Below, piece by piece: positions 17,278 through 26,203 of a DNA stretch of 64,000 nt. The notes beneath the pieces were generated by a model, which was not told the DNA's origin, searched no databases, and saw only the letters and a list, made by a program, of their open reading frames with translations. How positions within the stretch are numbered: position 1 is the first letter of the stretch; every line of letters begins with the position of its first letter. Made by a program: the position numbers and the translations under genes. The stretch spans positions 26,246 to 90,245 of the forward strand of contig SAQG01000026.1 in NCBI GenBank assembly GCA_004020315.1, in the 5' to 3' direction. Source of the DNA: Mesorhizobium sp. (GTDB lineage Bacteria > Pseudomonadota > Alphaproteobacteria > Rhizobiales > Rhizobiaceae).

Positions 17278-17931
17278 TCAGCCGTAACTCAGGATGAGGC
17301 CGTGCATCAGCCGCGACCAGCCATCTATGGCGACGAAAAGGAACAGTTTCAGCGGGATCGAAATGAGAACCGGCGAGACCATGATCATGCCGAGCGTCAT
17401 CAGGATGTTGGCAACGACGATGTCGATGATGAGGAAGGGAAGATAAAGCAGAAAGCCGATTTCAAACGCTCGCGTAAGCTCGGACGCGACAAAGGCAGGA
17501 ACAAGTATCGAAAGATCGTCGTCCTTCAGGTTCTGGCGTGCCTGTTCCGGCCACAGGCGGTTCGTTCCGTCAAGAAAGAACTGCCGCTCTTCCGGCTGGG
17601 TGAATTTGATCAGGTGCTGCTGCAATGGTTCCCTGACCAGTTGCGCCGCCCTGGCGAGGTCGTCCGTCGTCTGGAACTGAACCTGCCCTTCCTGAAGGCG
17701 GCCCGACATCTCGCTCAGCAGCGGCGTCGTGACATAGACTGTGAGCACGAGCGCTATGCCGTAGAGCACCAAATTGGGCGGCATCTGCTGGACGCCGAGC
17801 GCGTTGCGGATGAGGAACAGCACGACCGAGATTTTCAGGAAACCGGTCATGGTGACGACTGCCAGCGGCAGCAAACCGACGAAGCCGACGGCAATCAGAA
17901 TCCCAAGCAGGTTGGGCGAATTGTCAAGCAT
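17278..17931 (-). CDS. sctR: T3SS export apparatus protein SctR (RhcR)
   Basis: A 217-residue FliP/YscR-family inner-membrane protein, the main component of the export gate. Conserved stretches include TGFLKISVVLFLIRNALG and QQMPPN, and, in the C-terminal half, FLPFLIIDIVVANILM and the final KLFLFV region. The ORF is open to 18015, but ATG 17931 begins the family-like sequence (MLDNSPNLLGI) and overlaps the sctQ stop by eight bases, so 17931 is preferred. Confidence 0.93.
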   Translation of the reverse strand: MLDNSPNLLGILIAVGFVGLLPLAVVTMTGFLKISVVLFLIRNALGVQQMPPNLVLYGIALVLTVYVTTPLLSEMSGRLQEGQVQFQTTDDLARAAQLVREPLQQHLIKFTQPEERQFFLDGTNRLWPEQARQNLKDDDLSILVPAFVASELTRAFEIGFLLYLPFLIIDIVVANILMTLGMIMVSPVLISIPLKLFLFVAIDGWSRLMHGLILSYG

Positions 17932-19009
17932 TGTCGAACATACGGGCGATCCGCACGCCCAGGTTCTCCCCAATCCGCACGATCTCGCCACGGCCGACGC
18001 GTTTGCCATTCGCAATGATGTCGACCGTCTCTTTCGTCACATTGGCGAGCGGAACGATGGCACCGGGTGCAAGCTGCCTTACCTCGCCGAGAGGCATCGC
18101 CGTGCGGCCGAGCTCGAAGGCAAGCGCAACCGGCAATTCGTCCAGAGTTGACTCTTCTAATGTCTGGTCGGCGTGCGGCGGCGTGTTTTGGTTCATGGTC
18201 CACTCCCATTTCGATCCAGCGATTGCAGTCGGCGCGGCAAGCAGTTGCGGCCCACTGGCAGTCAGCACCGCCGGGGCATAAAGCCGCTCGGCAATGACGA
18301 ACGCCGCCTCTTCCTCTTCGTCATCGAAAAGCACCACATCGCCAGGCTGCAGGCTTTGAAGGTCACCAAGGCTGATTGTAAGCGCGTTGCGCCAAAGGCA
18401 GACCAGCAACGGGAAGTCGGCAGGAACCGGGGGCCTCACTTTCCCGATCGCGTCGAGAAAGGCGCCGGCCCGCACGGCTAGACCAACGCTACCGGTGTAC
18501 AAGGCGCAATCTATGGTTTCGTCCTTGCCGGTCAGGACGAACGCGAAGGCGGTTTCGTCCAAAACGCTGTCTTTTTGTTCGACCGACGTAATGGCGATCC
18601 TCTCGCCCAGCTTGCTCTCGATCCATTCGAGATCTTCTTCGAATACCGATTCCAGCAGCAGTGCGGCGTGAGCGGGCGCCAGTCGTTTCAGGTCGATTGC
18701 CTCGTCAGCCTTGCCAAGCCCTCTTTCGACAACAGCAAGCGGCAAGCGCAATTTGCCCGCCGTGTCTGAGACAGTGAACGCAATCGTGCACAGCGGCTGG
18801 TCCTGAGGGTTTGCTGCCGGCCAGACGACCGCGATAGCCATGGTTTTCCCGACAATCGTGATCTGCGCGGGAGCACGGCGGCGGTAGAAGGCGTTCGATG
18901 CCTCAACCTCCACAGCAGCAACAGATTCCAATGTCAGCGGCTCGCCAACGCTCGAGCTCACCGGTTCTGCGCGCGCTTTCTTTTTTGCCGACGCCAAGGC
19001 CTGAGGCAT
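17924..19009 (-). CDS. sctQ: T3SS C-ring (sorting platform) protein SctQ (RhcQ)
   Basis: A cytoplasmic FliN/YscQ-family protein of about 361 residues. The C-terminal 75 residues (LPVALAFELGRTAMPL ... VPLANVTKETVDI ... RGEIVRIGENLGVRI) form the SpoA/surface-presentation domain that builds the sorting platform. A second, weaker SpoA-like stretch lies near GDVVLFDDEEEE. ATG 19009 has GGAAG five bases upstream; GTG 19048 is an alternative that would overlap the sctO stop as GTGA and add 13 residues. Confidence 0.9.
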   Translation of the reverse strand: MPQALASAKKKARAEPVSSSVGEPLTLESVAAVEVEASNAFYRRRAPAQITIVGKTMAIAVVWPAANPQDQPLCTIAFTVSDTAGKLRLPLAVVERGLGKADEAIDLKRLAPAHAALLLESVFEEDLEWIESKLGERIAITSVEQKDSVLDETAFAFVLTGKDETIDCALYTGSVGLAVRAGAFLDAIGKVRPPVPADFPLLVCLWRNALTISLGDLQSLQPGDVVLFDDEEEEAAFVIAERLYAPAVLTASGPQLLAAPTAIAGSKWEWTMNQNTPPHADQTLEESTLDELPVALAFELGRTAMPLGEVRQLAPGAIVPLANVTKETVDIIANGKRVGRGEIVRIGENLGVRIARMFDNA

Positions 19010-19044
19010 CACACTTCCATATTCACGATCACGGGTTGGGACTA

Positions 19045-19530
19045 TCACTCTGTGGGCAGGCGCTGTGGACTGCGCTCGTCTTCCTCGGAAAGCTCGGCAA
19101 GCGCGATGCGACGACGCGCAGAGCGTTTGGTCAGATGCTCCAACAGACCGTCCAGCTTCGTCACCGCCTTCATGCTCGCGCGATGATCGTTGCGAGCTGC
19201 CGATAACTCTGTTTTGCGTCGCTGCTCGGTGACGCCGGCCATCTTCTCGTTTTCCCGGAGCTGTTCGGTTTGCCTGGCGGCGATCTCGAACTGTCCCTGA
19301 AGCCTATGAAGGCTGGCTGCCTTCACCGGTTGTCCAACAAGCGAACTGAATGCTGCATCCTCGGCGTCGGCTGTGCGCTGCAGGTGTTTCCTGACGGCGG
19401 CGGCCGCCTCCTGAACCGCCCCGGCGGCCCGCTGCGCAGCGGCGTATCTCCTTGTGACCGCTTCGTTTGCGCGCTGTTCACCGTGGCGCCTGAGGTCACG
19501 CAATCGTGCGATTATGTCACGATCCTCCAT
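19045..19530 (-). CDS. sctO: T3SS stalk/coiled-coil protein SctO (y4yJ-like)
   Basis: A 161-residue, very charged protein beginning MEDRDIIARLRDLRRHGEQR and almost wholly helical with Ala/Arg/Glu heptads. This is the typical two-helix coiled coil of YscO/FliJ proteins that link the ATPase to the export gate. It sits between sctN and sctQ, exactly where y4yJ lies in the rhizobial rhc operon. Its ATG overlaps the sctN end by 14 bases. A longer frame to 20385 is only a shadow of sctN. Confidence 0.85.
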   Translation of the reverse strand: MEDRDIIARLRDLRRHGEQRANEAVTRRYAAAQRAAGAVQEAAAAVRKHLQRTADAEDAAFSSLVGQPVKAASLHRLQGQFEIAARQTEQLRENEKMAGVTEQRRKTELSAARNDHRASMKAVTKLDGLLEHLTKRSARRRIALAELSEEDERSPQRLPTE

Positions 19531-20875
19531 TGACGATCCCCCGCATGCGTTCGCGTGTCCTCTCGATGGTCTCGTGGGTAGCAGAGGGCTGTCGCAGGAA
19601 GGCGTTGATGGTGTCGATCTTCGCCACCGCCTCGTCCGCCACCGCATCGCTGCCCTTTTCGTATTCACCGACGCGCAGCAGCAATTCGACGTCGGCGTAG
19701 CGGGCGAGCAATTCCCGTAGGCGGCCGGCGTCCGACCGATGCTCAGCCGGCACCACCGTGTCCATGAGGCGGCTGCGGCTGCGCAGCACATCGATGGCCG
19801 GGAAATGATTGCGCTGCGCAAGTTCGTTTGACAGAAAGACGTGGCCATCGAGAAGCGCCTGGATTTCTTCGGCAACCGGATCCAGCGTGCCATCGCCCTC
19901 CAGAAGTACGCTGTAGAGGCTTGTAATGGAGCCGACGCGGCCAGGCCCGGAGCGCTCGAGCAATCGGGGCAGAACTGCAAAAAGCGAAGACGGAAAACCG
20001 CGACGCGTCGGCGACTCGCCGGAAGCGAGGCCAATCTCGCGCTGCGCACGGGCAAACCGCGTGATGTTGTCCATCGCCAGCAACACATGCTTTCCCTGGT
20101 CGCGAAAATATTCGGCGATACTGGTTGCCACATAGGCGGCCTTGACGCGCTCGATCGCCGGCCGGTCGGACGTCGCGACGACGATGATTGCCCGCGCCAG
20201 CCCTGCCGGGCCGAGCTGATGCTCGATGAATTCGCGCACTTCACGTCCGCGTTCGCCGACAAGAGCAACCACGGCAACATCTGCGTCGGTGCCGCTGACG
20301 ATATCCGAAAGCAGGATCGACTTGCCGACGCCAGGTTCGCCGAAGATGCCGACGCGCTGCCCACGCGCGCAGGTGAGAAGCCCATCGAGGGCGCGGATTC
20401 CGAGCTGGATAGGCTCGGAAATCAAACTGCGCTCCAGCGGAGATGGCGGATAGGCATTGACCGGATAGCTGCCGGTAATGCCATCCAGCGAAAGCGGCTT
20501 GCCATCCAATGGGTCGCCGAACGCGCTGATCACCCGACCAAGTAGAGCGGGCCCAACAGGCACCGTTTGGACCTTCCCGGTCGCAATTACCTCGGTGAGG
20601 TTCGAAAGGCCGGTAAGATCGCCAAGCGGAACAAGGATTGCCATCTCGTCCATAAGCCCGACGACTTCCGCCTTGGTCGCTGTGCCGGTCCTGGGGTCGA
20701 CGAGTTCGCATATCTCGCCGATCCGAACCTGCTCCACCGTCGCGTGAATGACCGTGCCGGTCACCCGTCGTACGCGCCCTTTCCTGGGTCGGCTGGCATC
20801 GTCACGCAGGCCTGAACGCAGGTTCGGAACGATCGATGCGAGGCGGCTCTCGATATTGATGGCGGGACTTGTCAT
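19517..20875 (-). CDS. sctN: T3SS ATPase SctN (RhcN)
   Basis: Cytoplasmic hexameric ATPase that unfolds and releases substrates, 452 residues. Walker A is GEPGVGKS at 179-186, and the Walker B/FliI-type region is VLLAMDNITRFARAQREIGLASGE. The family box SLYSVLLEGD follows. The start ATG 20875 overlaps the sctL stop (ATGA), so translation is coupled. The basic N-terminal stretch (RPRKGRVRRVTG) is consistent with SctL binding or membrane contact. Confidence 0.96.
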   Translation of the reverse strand: MTSPAINIESRLASIVPNLRSGLRDDASRPRKGRVRRVTGTVIHATVEQVRIGEICELVDPRTGTATKAEVVGLMDEMAILVPLGDLTGLSNLTEVIATGKVQTVPVGPALLGRVISAFGDPLDGKPLSLDGITGSYPVNAYPPSPLERSLISEPIQLGIRALDGLLTCARGQRVGIFGEPGVGKSILLSDIVSGTDADVAVVALVGERGREVREFIEHQLGPAGLARAIIVVATSDRPAIERVKAAYVATSIAEYFRDQGKHVLLAMDNITRFARAQREIGLASGESPTRRGFPSSLFAVLPRLLERSGPGRVGSITSLYSVLLEGDGTLDPVAEEIQALLDGHVFLSNELAQRNHFPAIDVLRSRSRLMDTVVPAEHRSDAGRLRELLARYADVELLLRVGEYEKGSDAVADEAVAKIDTINAFLRQPSATHETIERTRERMRGIVNGGS

Positions 20876-21492
20876 GCCGGCGCCTCGGCCTTCGATAAAA
20901 CCGCAGCGGCAATGGCATTGAGCTGTGCGTCGATACTGGCGTCAATGACGGCAATGTCGGTCAAGAGGATGCAGGCGCCACTCGCCAGCGTATCATCCGG
21001 CTCGATCTCGACCGTCATGCCCAAGTCGGTCTCGCGCAGAACCGCATTCAGTTCATCGCGAACCTTGTTGACGGAAGCGGGATGAAGTCGGACCTTCAGA
21101 TATTTGGCGCGGCGAATCTCAGTGACGGCCTGCGCGGCGGCCTTGGCGACCAGCATGCTCACGTCGAATTCTCCCAGCACTCGCCTGACGACATCGAGGG
21201 CTAGATTGATGATTTCGGCTTCCAGCCCACCAAGATAGCGATCTACCTTGACCGCGGTCTCGCTCACCATACGCGCGGCATCCGCGTCGCCTTGCGCCTT
21301 GCCGTCTTCATAACCCTGCGCATATTCGGCCGCATAGGCTCGCCGAGCGGCGTCACGCAACTGCTGCGCATCACGCCTGGCTTCGTCGAGAAAGGCGTGC
21401 CCATCTTGCCAGGCGCGTGCCTCAGCAGCGCGCAGGATACGGGCGAAAGGGCGCTTCGGCACGGCAGTGGTCGCGTTGCCCGGTTCGACCAT
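20872..21492 (-). CDS. sctL: T3SS stator protein SctL (NolV-like)
   Basis: A 206-residue FliH/YscL-family regulator of the ATPase. The N-terminal half is a charged helix (AWQDGHAFLDEARRDAQQLR ...) and the C-terminal half an alpha/beta domain (VKVRLHPASVNKVRDEL ... GACILLTDIAVIDAS). It starts five bases after the sctK stop and ends in the sctN start. It corresponds to NolV of symbiotic rhizobia. Confidence 0.88.
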   Translation of the reverse strand: MVEPGNATTAVPKRPFARILRAAEARAWQDGHAFLDEARRDAQQLRDAARRAYAAEYAQGYEDGKAQGDADAARMVSETAVKVDRYLGGLEAEIINLALDVVRRVLGEFDVSMLVAKAAAQAVTEIRRAKYLKVRLHPASVNKVRDELNAVLRETDLGMTVEIEPDDTLASGACILLTDIAVIDASIDAQLNAIAAAVLSKAEAPA

Positions 21493-21497
21493 CTCGT

Positions 21498-22121
21498 CTA
21501 ACCCATCGCCCGTCGAACAATCGCCGGACCAGCTTCGGAAAATGGTTTGGCCGTCGCGTTGTCAAAAAGCTCATGCGGCATCAGTTTGAGGCGAACCCGT
21601 ATGCTCGTTTCGCCGGGCATCGACTGACACCAGGCGCCAAGGCAACTCAAGCCGTCAGCATGGACACGACCATGGATATCTTCCAGGGGGTCCAACGGCT
21701 GCATTGGACCGGCCAGATCGCGGTTGGCGACTGCGAAAGCGCAGAGATCCGCGCCGAGTGCTGCCTGCAATGCGGCGGTTTGGCGTCCATCAATGACGGC
21801 GGCCAGACTGCCGGCCCAGTAGATCGCACCCGCGCGAAGCGCAAGTTCCTCCAACTCCTCACCCGACGACAAAGCGATCGCCCGATCTATCTCATCGGCT
21901 GGTTCGTTGGAAACGGCGCCGCTGAGTCCGTAACGGTCGAGCAGAAGCTCTGACAATCGGCCATGCAGGCGCTGCGACCTCAACATACGCTCGCAGGCAG
22001 CCTCGCCGATCGCGCCGTCAAAGCATTGCGCCAGCCGGGCCGCATCCGCATAGCCTGCCGGATTGGACATGAACGTCTGCCATTCCGGGCTGGCAGTTTG
22101 CTTCGGGCCGGTCTGGATCAT
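21498..22121 (-). CDS. sctK: T3SS sorting-platform adaptor SctK (NolU-like)
   Basis: A 207-residue cytoplasmic protein assigned mainly by position between sctJ and sctL, where nolU lies in rhizobia and yscK in Yersinia. SctK proteins are poorly conserved and join the SctD ring to SctQ. Visible are several amphipathic helices and two regions rich in Ala and acidic residues, with no membrane segment. ATG 22121 overlaps the sctJ stop as ATGA, which decides the start; the longer frame to 22244 lies inside sctJ. Confidence 0.75.
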   Translation of the reverse strand: MIQTGPKQTASPEWQTFMSNPAGYADAARLAQCFDGAIGEAACERMLRSQRLHGRLSELLLDRYGLSGAVSNEPADEIDRAIALSSGEELEELALRAGAIYWAGSLAAVIDGRQTAALQAALGADLCAFAVANRDLAGPMQPLDPLEDIHGRVHADGLSCLGAWCQSMPGETSIRVRLKLMPHELFDNATAKPFSEAGPAIVRRAMG

Positions 22122-22957
22122 GTCTTCTTCACAGGCATTGCCGAAGCGTCGAGCGCATAGACGCCGGGCCGTCGAAACCACTGGACGTAAGCCAACCGGG
22201 CAGCCAGCGCGAGTATCGCCGCCGACATGCCGTAAAACAGCCACATCGCGGCAGCGACGCTGTCGGGATGCAGCCAGAGGCCGAGGAAGGTTGTGAAACC
22301 TGGCTCGCCGGTTGCGTGTTCGGGGACTGCCGCGGTCACCGGAATGACCGTGACGGATACATTGTCATAGGTCAGGCCGGCGATGCCTTTGGCCACCAGC
22401 ATCTTGACCTGCGGGATCAGCTCATTCATCGGAACGGATGCGCGATGCCGGATGAAAACGGAGGCGGACGATGGCACCAGTCGCTGTCTTAGAGGATCGT
22501 TTTCGGGCAGGACGAGATGAACGCGCGCGGAAAGCACGCCGTCGATGTCCGAAATCGTCTGCGACAACTCCTGGCTCAGGCCATAGATCATCGTCGCCCG
22601 CTCTTCGACCGGCGAGGATACAAGCCCGTCTCGCTTGAACACGTCGCCGAGCGTCTGGAATTCCTGTTTGGGCAATCCGCTTTCGTCGAGAATCGCCATG
22701 GCTTCGGCGAAACGGTCCTTCTGTACGGAAACCGTCATTTTGCCGTCCTTGCCGGCCTCGCGCTGGGCCGGAATCCCGTGACGCATCAGCGTGGCCACGA
22801 TCTCGTTGGCCTGCCGCTGGTTGAGGTTGGAGTACAGCTCAACCGAGCACGCCTGGAGCACAAGCATGCTCACCACAACGAGCGCGACGCGGCACCGGGC
22901 GCCGCATCGATTCAATAGTGTTGACCGCCGCGGCAAGGATAGCGTGTGCACGAACAC
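22118..22957 (-). CDS. sctJ: T3SS inner-ring lipoprotein SctJ (RhcJ)
   Basis: A 279-residue YscJ/PrgK/FliF-like lipoprotein that forms the inner-membrane ring. A lipobox LQAC near residues 34-37 follows a hydrophobic signal; then comes the ring-building core: LYSNLNQRQANEIVATLMRHGI, GLPKQEFQTLGDVF, and RVHLVLPENDPL. A C-terminal membrane helix (AAAMWLFYGMSAAILAL) is present before a basic tail. The start appears to be GTG 22957; no ATG lies before the signal. Confidence 0.93.
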   Translation of the reverse strand: MFVHTLSLPRRSTLLNRCGARCRVALVVVSMLVLQACSVELYSNLNQRQANEIVATLMRHGIPAQREAGKDGKMTVSVQKDRFAEAMAILDESGLPKQEFQTLGDVFKRDGLVSSPVEERATMIYGLSQELSQTISDIDGVLSARVHLVLPENDPLRQRLVPSSASVFIRHRASVPMNELIPQVKMLVAKGIAGLTYDNVSVTVIPVTAAVPEHATGEPGFTTFLGLWLHPDSVAAAMWLFYGMSAAILALAARLAYVQWFRRPGVYALDASAMPVKKT

Positions 22958-22966
22958 TCCGTAGGC

Positions 22967-23596
22967 TTACTGTTGCTTGATCAGCGTGCTGGTAGATGAC
23001 GTAACGGCCGTCACGCTGCTCGTGACCACCTCGAGATTGGCGGCTGCCCACATCACTGAAATGGACCGTTCGAGGAGTTGCTCAGCATTCTTTTCCGTGG
23101 CGTTTTCGCCTTCCTTGCCTGACGGGGCAGTCTTGCCGGCGCCCTGCATGGTGGCCGTTTCAGCATTCACAGGGGCATTTGCCTGGCCAAGGGCCTTCTG
23201 GACCTGCTGCATGGTCCCTTCCAACGACTGAACCGCAGAACCGAACAATGCAGACGGATCCGTGAGCGCCCCGCCCCCAGCCTTTTCCACCTCGGCCAGA
23301 TAGTCGAAGAGCTTGTGTTCGATGACCGGCTCGGTCTTTTCCAATTTGGAGGATTGTCCGGCCATTGCCGGATTGGCTCCGGAAGATGCCTGCGCCACCT
23401 GCTGGCCTGCCCGTGTGGCGACATCACCGCGTTCAGGCATACTAACCTTGGCGGCATCATGTTTTTCCTGATTGGCACCCACCATTCGGTTACCCGGCTG
23501 CGCTGCCGGGCTGGCGGTGATCTGCTGCTGCGAAGTAATGCTGGTGGTCAAGTTTGCGAGTGTAGCTTCCAAGGCTCCAACCGGCGCGATTTGCAT
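22967..23596 (-). CDS. sctI: NolB-like inner-rod protein SctI
   Basis: A 209-residue hydrophilic protein in the nolB position between sctC1 and sctJ. The N-terminal 100 residues are low complexity (Gln, Ala, Met rich) and the C-terminal 40 (LLERSISVMWAAANLEVVTSSVTAVTSSTSTLIKQQ region) form the helix typical of YscI/PrgJ rod proteins and FliE. No signal peptide is present, as expected for a T3SS-exported rod component. Assignment rests on position plus the C-terminal pattern. Confidence 0.75.
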   Translation of the reverse strand: MQIAPVGALEATLANLTTSITSQQQITASPAAQPGNRMVGANQEKHDAAKVSMPERGDVATRAGQQVAQASSGANPAMAGQSSKLEKTEPVIEHKLFDYLAEVEKAGGGALTDPSALFGSAVQSLEGTMQQVQKALGQANAPVNAETATMQGAGKTAPSGKEGENATEKNAEQLLERSISVMWAAANLEVVTSSVTAVTSSTSTLIKQQ

Positions 23597-23616
23597 GAAC
23601 CTGCCCTCCTGCTTGC

Positions 23617-24270
23617 TTAGTTCGGTTTGCCGGAGGGAACACTTTGCGCCTCCGCCTGCCTTCCGCGGAAAACGCGGACCGGAACAACTTTGCCAACGTC
23701 CTGCTTCGTGCTCGGCGCCGCCGCTGGAACTCCCAGTGTTTTCCTGACAAGTTCAACATAGGATGGCGGCCCCGATACCGAGACAACATCGTCTTGCTTG
23801 GACACTTTTATCGGAAACTTCGGGTCGATGACCCCCAGCCGCGAAAGCCGATCTTCCGCACTGGCAGCCGTGTTGGCGTCAAGCGCGATCATTTCCGTCC
23901 GGACCTCAGCTTCGGTCGCGACGTTCATAACGATGCCATCAAAATGCCAGACCAACCCGTATCGGTTGCAGATCTCTTGCAGAAACTCGCGGGCCGTTCC
24001 AACCGGCATGCCGGCGCTTAAACGCCCCTTTACGAGTTTGCTGACACGCATGGGCACCCGCATGTTGCGCCCCAGCTCGACCAGCGCATCGGCCACCGAC
24101 TGATCGACGGTGATGTATTTGTACGGGCCGGCAGGCCAGCGCGGTTCGGCGGCGTTAGCCCGCGACGGGGCAAGGCTGAACGCCAGGATCACCGCAAGGC
24201 CGCAGGTGACGAAAGCAGCCCTGGCTCCCGAGAACCGATCCGCATGGCAGGTGTCGCGTCCCGTCAACAT
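23617..24270 (-). CDS. sctC: T3SS secretin N-terminal subunit SctC1 (RhcC1)
   Basis: A 217-residue periplasmic protein that corresponds to the N0/N1 part of a secretin. It has a signal peptide (hydrophobic AAFVTCGLAVILAFSLA, cleavage near ANA) and the family pattern YKYITVDQSVADALVELGRNM ... ICNRYGLVWHFDG ... SVSGPPSYVELVRKTL. The gate-forming beta domain is missing, as in rhizobia where the secretin is split into RhcC1 and RhcC2; the partner lies about 19 kb away at 43045. ATG 24270 is preferred over GTG 24294 because AGGA precedes it. Confidence 0.9.
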   Translation of the reverse strand: MLTGRDTCHADRFSGARAAFVTCGLAVILAFSLAPSRANAAEPRWPAGPYKYITVDQSVADALVELGRNMRVPMRVSKLVKGRLSAGMPVGTAREFLQEICNRYGLVWHFDGIVMNVATEAEVRTEMIALDANTAASAEDRLSRLGVIDPKFPIKVSKQDDVVSVSGPPSYVELVRKTLGVPAAAPSTKQDVGKVVPVRVFRGRQAEAQSVPSGKPN

Positions 24271-24390
24271 TGGTCCTATCGCAAAGGGACGCACGAGCGA
24301 TGGCCCGCGTCGCTTGTTTCATGGTTTATCCGCCGATTCACTCTATCGTGCACATTGCAAAATGGGAAGTCCAATTGGATTGCGCATGGG

Positions 24391-24406
24391 CATTTGGTGC
24401 CAAATG
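24391..24406. promoter_or_regulatory. palindrome CATTTGG-TG-CCAAATG, candidate operator
   Basis: Two perfect 7-base arms around a two-base centre lie in the 190-base divergent gap between sctC1 (start 24270, leftward) and the L,D-transpeptidase (start 24461, rightward). Position and symmetry fit a site controlling one or both promoters. It does not look like the tts box of rhizobial TtsI. Confidence 0.55.
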
Positions 24407-24460
24407 TTGCGAACCGCACGCAAAACGATATGGTGCACGCTGGAATCAGGTGATCGCCAG

Positions 24461-25195
24461 ATGGACGCCTGGATGCAGAAGGGATCGGTCTTGGTGGCGG
24501 CAATCATGATCCTGCTTGCGAACTTGCCTGTTCCCGCCAACGTGGCGGGACGCAAAGTCCGGAGATTGTGTGCATCAGTTCTGATAGCTGCCACGTCGAT
24601 TGCCGCAATGGCGCCGGCGCAGGCCCAATCGAATAGCGGTTATGACCCACGAAGCTGGACTTATGATCCGGCAAGAAATGTGCTGGTCTCCCCTTCCGCT
24701 CCCAACCAGACTTCGGATGGAGGAATCCGGCGCGAGTGGTCAGCAATCCCTAGGGAGATCGTACATTTCAGCGAGGCTCAACCGAAGGGATCGATCGTGA
24801 TCAACACCACGGAGCGGCGGCTTTACTACGTCCTGGGGAACGGCAGAGCGCTGCGATACGCGGTGGGCGTTGGAAAAGAGGGATTGGAATGGTCCGGCCG
24901 CGACACGATTTCGAGCAAAAGGCACTGGCCAGATTGGCGGCCGCCGGCCGAAATGAGATCCAGAGAAGCATCAAAAGGCCGCTTCCTGCCTGCGCATGTC
25001 GAGGGAGGTCCGAACAATCCATTGGGCGCGCGCGCATTGTATATCGGCAACACGCTTTACCGCGTCCACGGCACTAACCAGCCATGGACCGTCGGACAGG
25101 CCAACTCCTCCGGGTGCATCCGCATGACCAATGAAGACGTCATCGATCTTTATGACCGAGTGAAGGTCGGCGCCCAGATTATCGTACGGCACTGA
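24461..25195 (+). CDS. L,D-transpeptidase (YkuD/ErfK family)
   Basis: A periplasmic enzyme forming or breaking 3-3 peptidoglycan cross-links. The 244-residue protein begins with a hydrophobic leader and a second hydrophobic signal ending APAQAQ near residue 56. The YkuD domain follows: GSIVINTTERRLYYVL, VHGTN and SSGCIRM with the catalytic Cys at about 219. The ORF is open back to 24110, but that part is antisense to sctC1; ATG 24461 has AGGTGA about seven bases upstream. Its place divergent from the T3SS operon suggests local wall remodelling during injectisome assembly, but a general role is equally possible. Confidence 0.88.
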   Translation: MDAWMQKGSVLVAAIMILLANLPVPANVAGRKVRRLCASVLIAATSIAAMAPAQAQSNSGYDPRSWTYDPARNVLVSPSAPNQTSDGGIRREWSAIPREIVHFSEAQPKGSIVINTTERRLYYVLGNGRALRYAVGVGKEGLEWSGRDTISSKRHWPDWRPPAEMRSREASKGRFLPAHVEGGPNNPLGARALYIGNTLYRVHGTNQPWTVGQANSSGCIRMTNEDVIDLYDRVKVGAQIIVRH

Positions 25196-25243
25196 TGGTT
25201 CGACACCTCTCCCCGAAAGCCCGTAAATGAGTGAGCTGCCGTC

Positions 25244-26203
25244 GTGATACCTTTCAACATCAAGCAGCTCGAAACGTTTCTCCTGGTGGCGACCTTCGGA
25301 AGCTTTCGAAAGGCGGCTGAACGCCTGAACACCACGCAGCCTGCGGTGTCGACCCGAATTGCCGGGTTGGAGGAAGCGCTTGGTGCCAAGCTGTTCGAGC
25401 GGCAGAGCAGCACGGTCAGGCTGACCGCCGAGGGACAACGGCTGCTACCACCTGCACAACGGGTTCTGCGCGTAGCGGAGCGGCTGCAACTGATGGCCAG
25501 CTCTCTTTCAGAGACTGCAGAGACAACGAGGGTGCTGAGGCTTGGGGTTGCCGAAACGATCGTGCACACTTGGCTGCCGGATTTCCTCAACGCATTGAAA
25601 GCAAACTTTCCGCTTGTCGATACGGATATCGTCGTCGATGCGACGACGACCCTTCGCAACGAACTCATGTCACACCGGCTCGATCTTGCGGTGCTGATGG
25701 GCCCTGTCTTGGAGTACAGCATCGAGAATATCGATATGCCGTCCTTTCCTCTTGCTTGGGTCTGCTCGCCGCAGTTGGAATTGCCCAACCGACGCAAGAT
25801 GACACTGAACGACCTGATGCAGTTTCCAATCATCAGCTACGCGCGCACCACGCGACCCTATAGCGAACTCTACCGCAAGCTCACCGGCGAATTCGAAGAG
25901 ACGCCGCGCATCTTTCCGGCCAATTCCTTGGCCGCTTCCATCAAGATGACACTCAACGGAATAGGCATAGCTTCCCTGCCTGAAGGAGTCGTCCAAGACT
26001 ATATCGCAAGCGGTAAACTGCGCATCGTCGAATGCGAATGGCACCCGTCCGACTTGCAGTTTACCGCCTCCTACTCTTCCGAACCCTCCAACCCGATAGC
26101 GGAGCGGGCGGCAAAGTTGGCCGCCTGCGTTGCGCACGCATATGCTGCGCGAACCGATAAGCTTAGGCCCGCGGTTTCTCAGCCCAAGGTGGCCGGCAGG
26201 TAG
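25244..26203 (+). CDS. LysR-family transcriptional regulator
   Basis: A 319-residue regulator: N-terminal winged helix (IKQLETFLLVATFGSFRKAA, TQPAVSTRIAGLE, FERQSSTVRLTAEG) and a C-terminal periplasmic-binding-like effector domain. It begins with GTG 25244, 48 bases after the L,D-transpeptidase on the same strand. Its end overlaps the end of the giant gene by 25 bases, tail to tail. The ligand is unknown. It could control the transpeptidase or the secretion genes. Confidence 0.9.
   Translation: MIPFNIKQLETFLLVATFGSFRKAAERLNTTQPAVSTRIAGLEEALGAKLFERQSSTVRLTAEGQRLLPPAQRVLRVAERLQLMASSLSETAETTRVLRLGVAETIVHTWLPDFLNALKANFPLVDTDIVVDATTTLRNELMSHRLDLAVLMGPVLEYSIENIDMPSFPLAWVCSPQLELPNRRKMTLNDLMQFPIISYARTTRPYSELYRKLTGEFEETPRIFPANSLAASIKMTLNGIGIASLPEGVVQDYIASGKLRIVECEWHPSDLQFTASYSSEPSNPIAERAAKLAACVAHAYAARTDKLRPAVSQPKVAGR

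Noticed and set aside
19531..20385. long upstream extension of the sctO frame inside sctN
   Set aside because: The sequence there is Arg/Ser/Pro-rich shadow of sctN; the sctO-like coiled coil begins only at ATG 19530.
24271..24460. tts box for TtsI before sctC1
   Set aside because: The gap contains a palindrome but nothing like the rhizobial tts consensus as I remember it.
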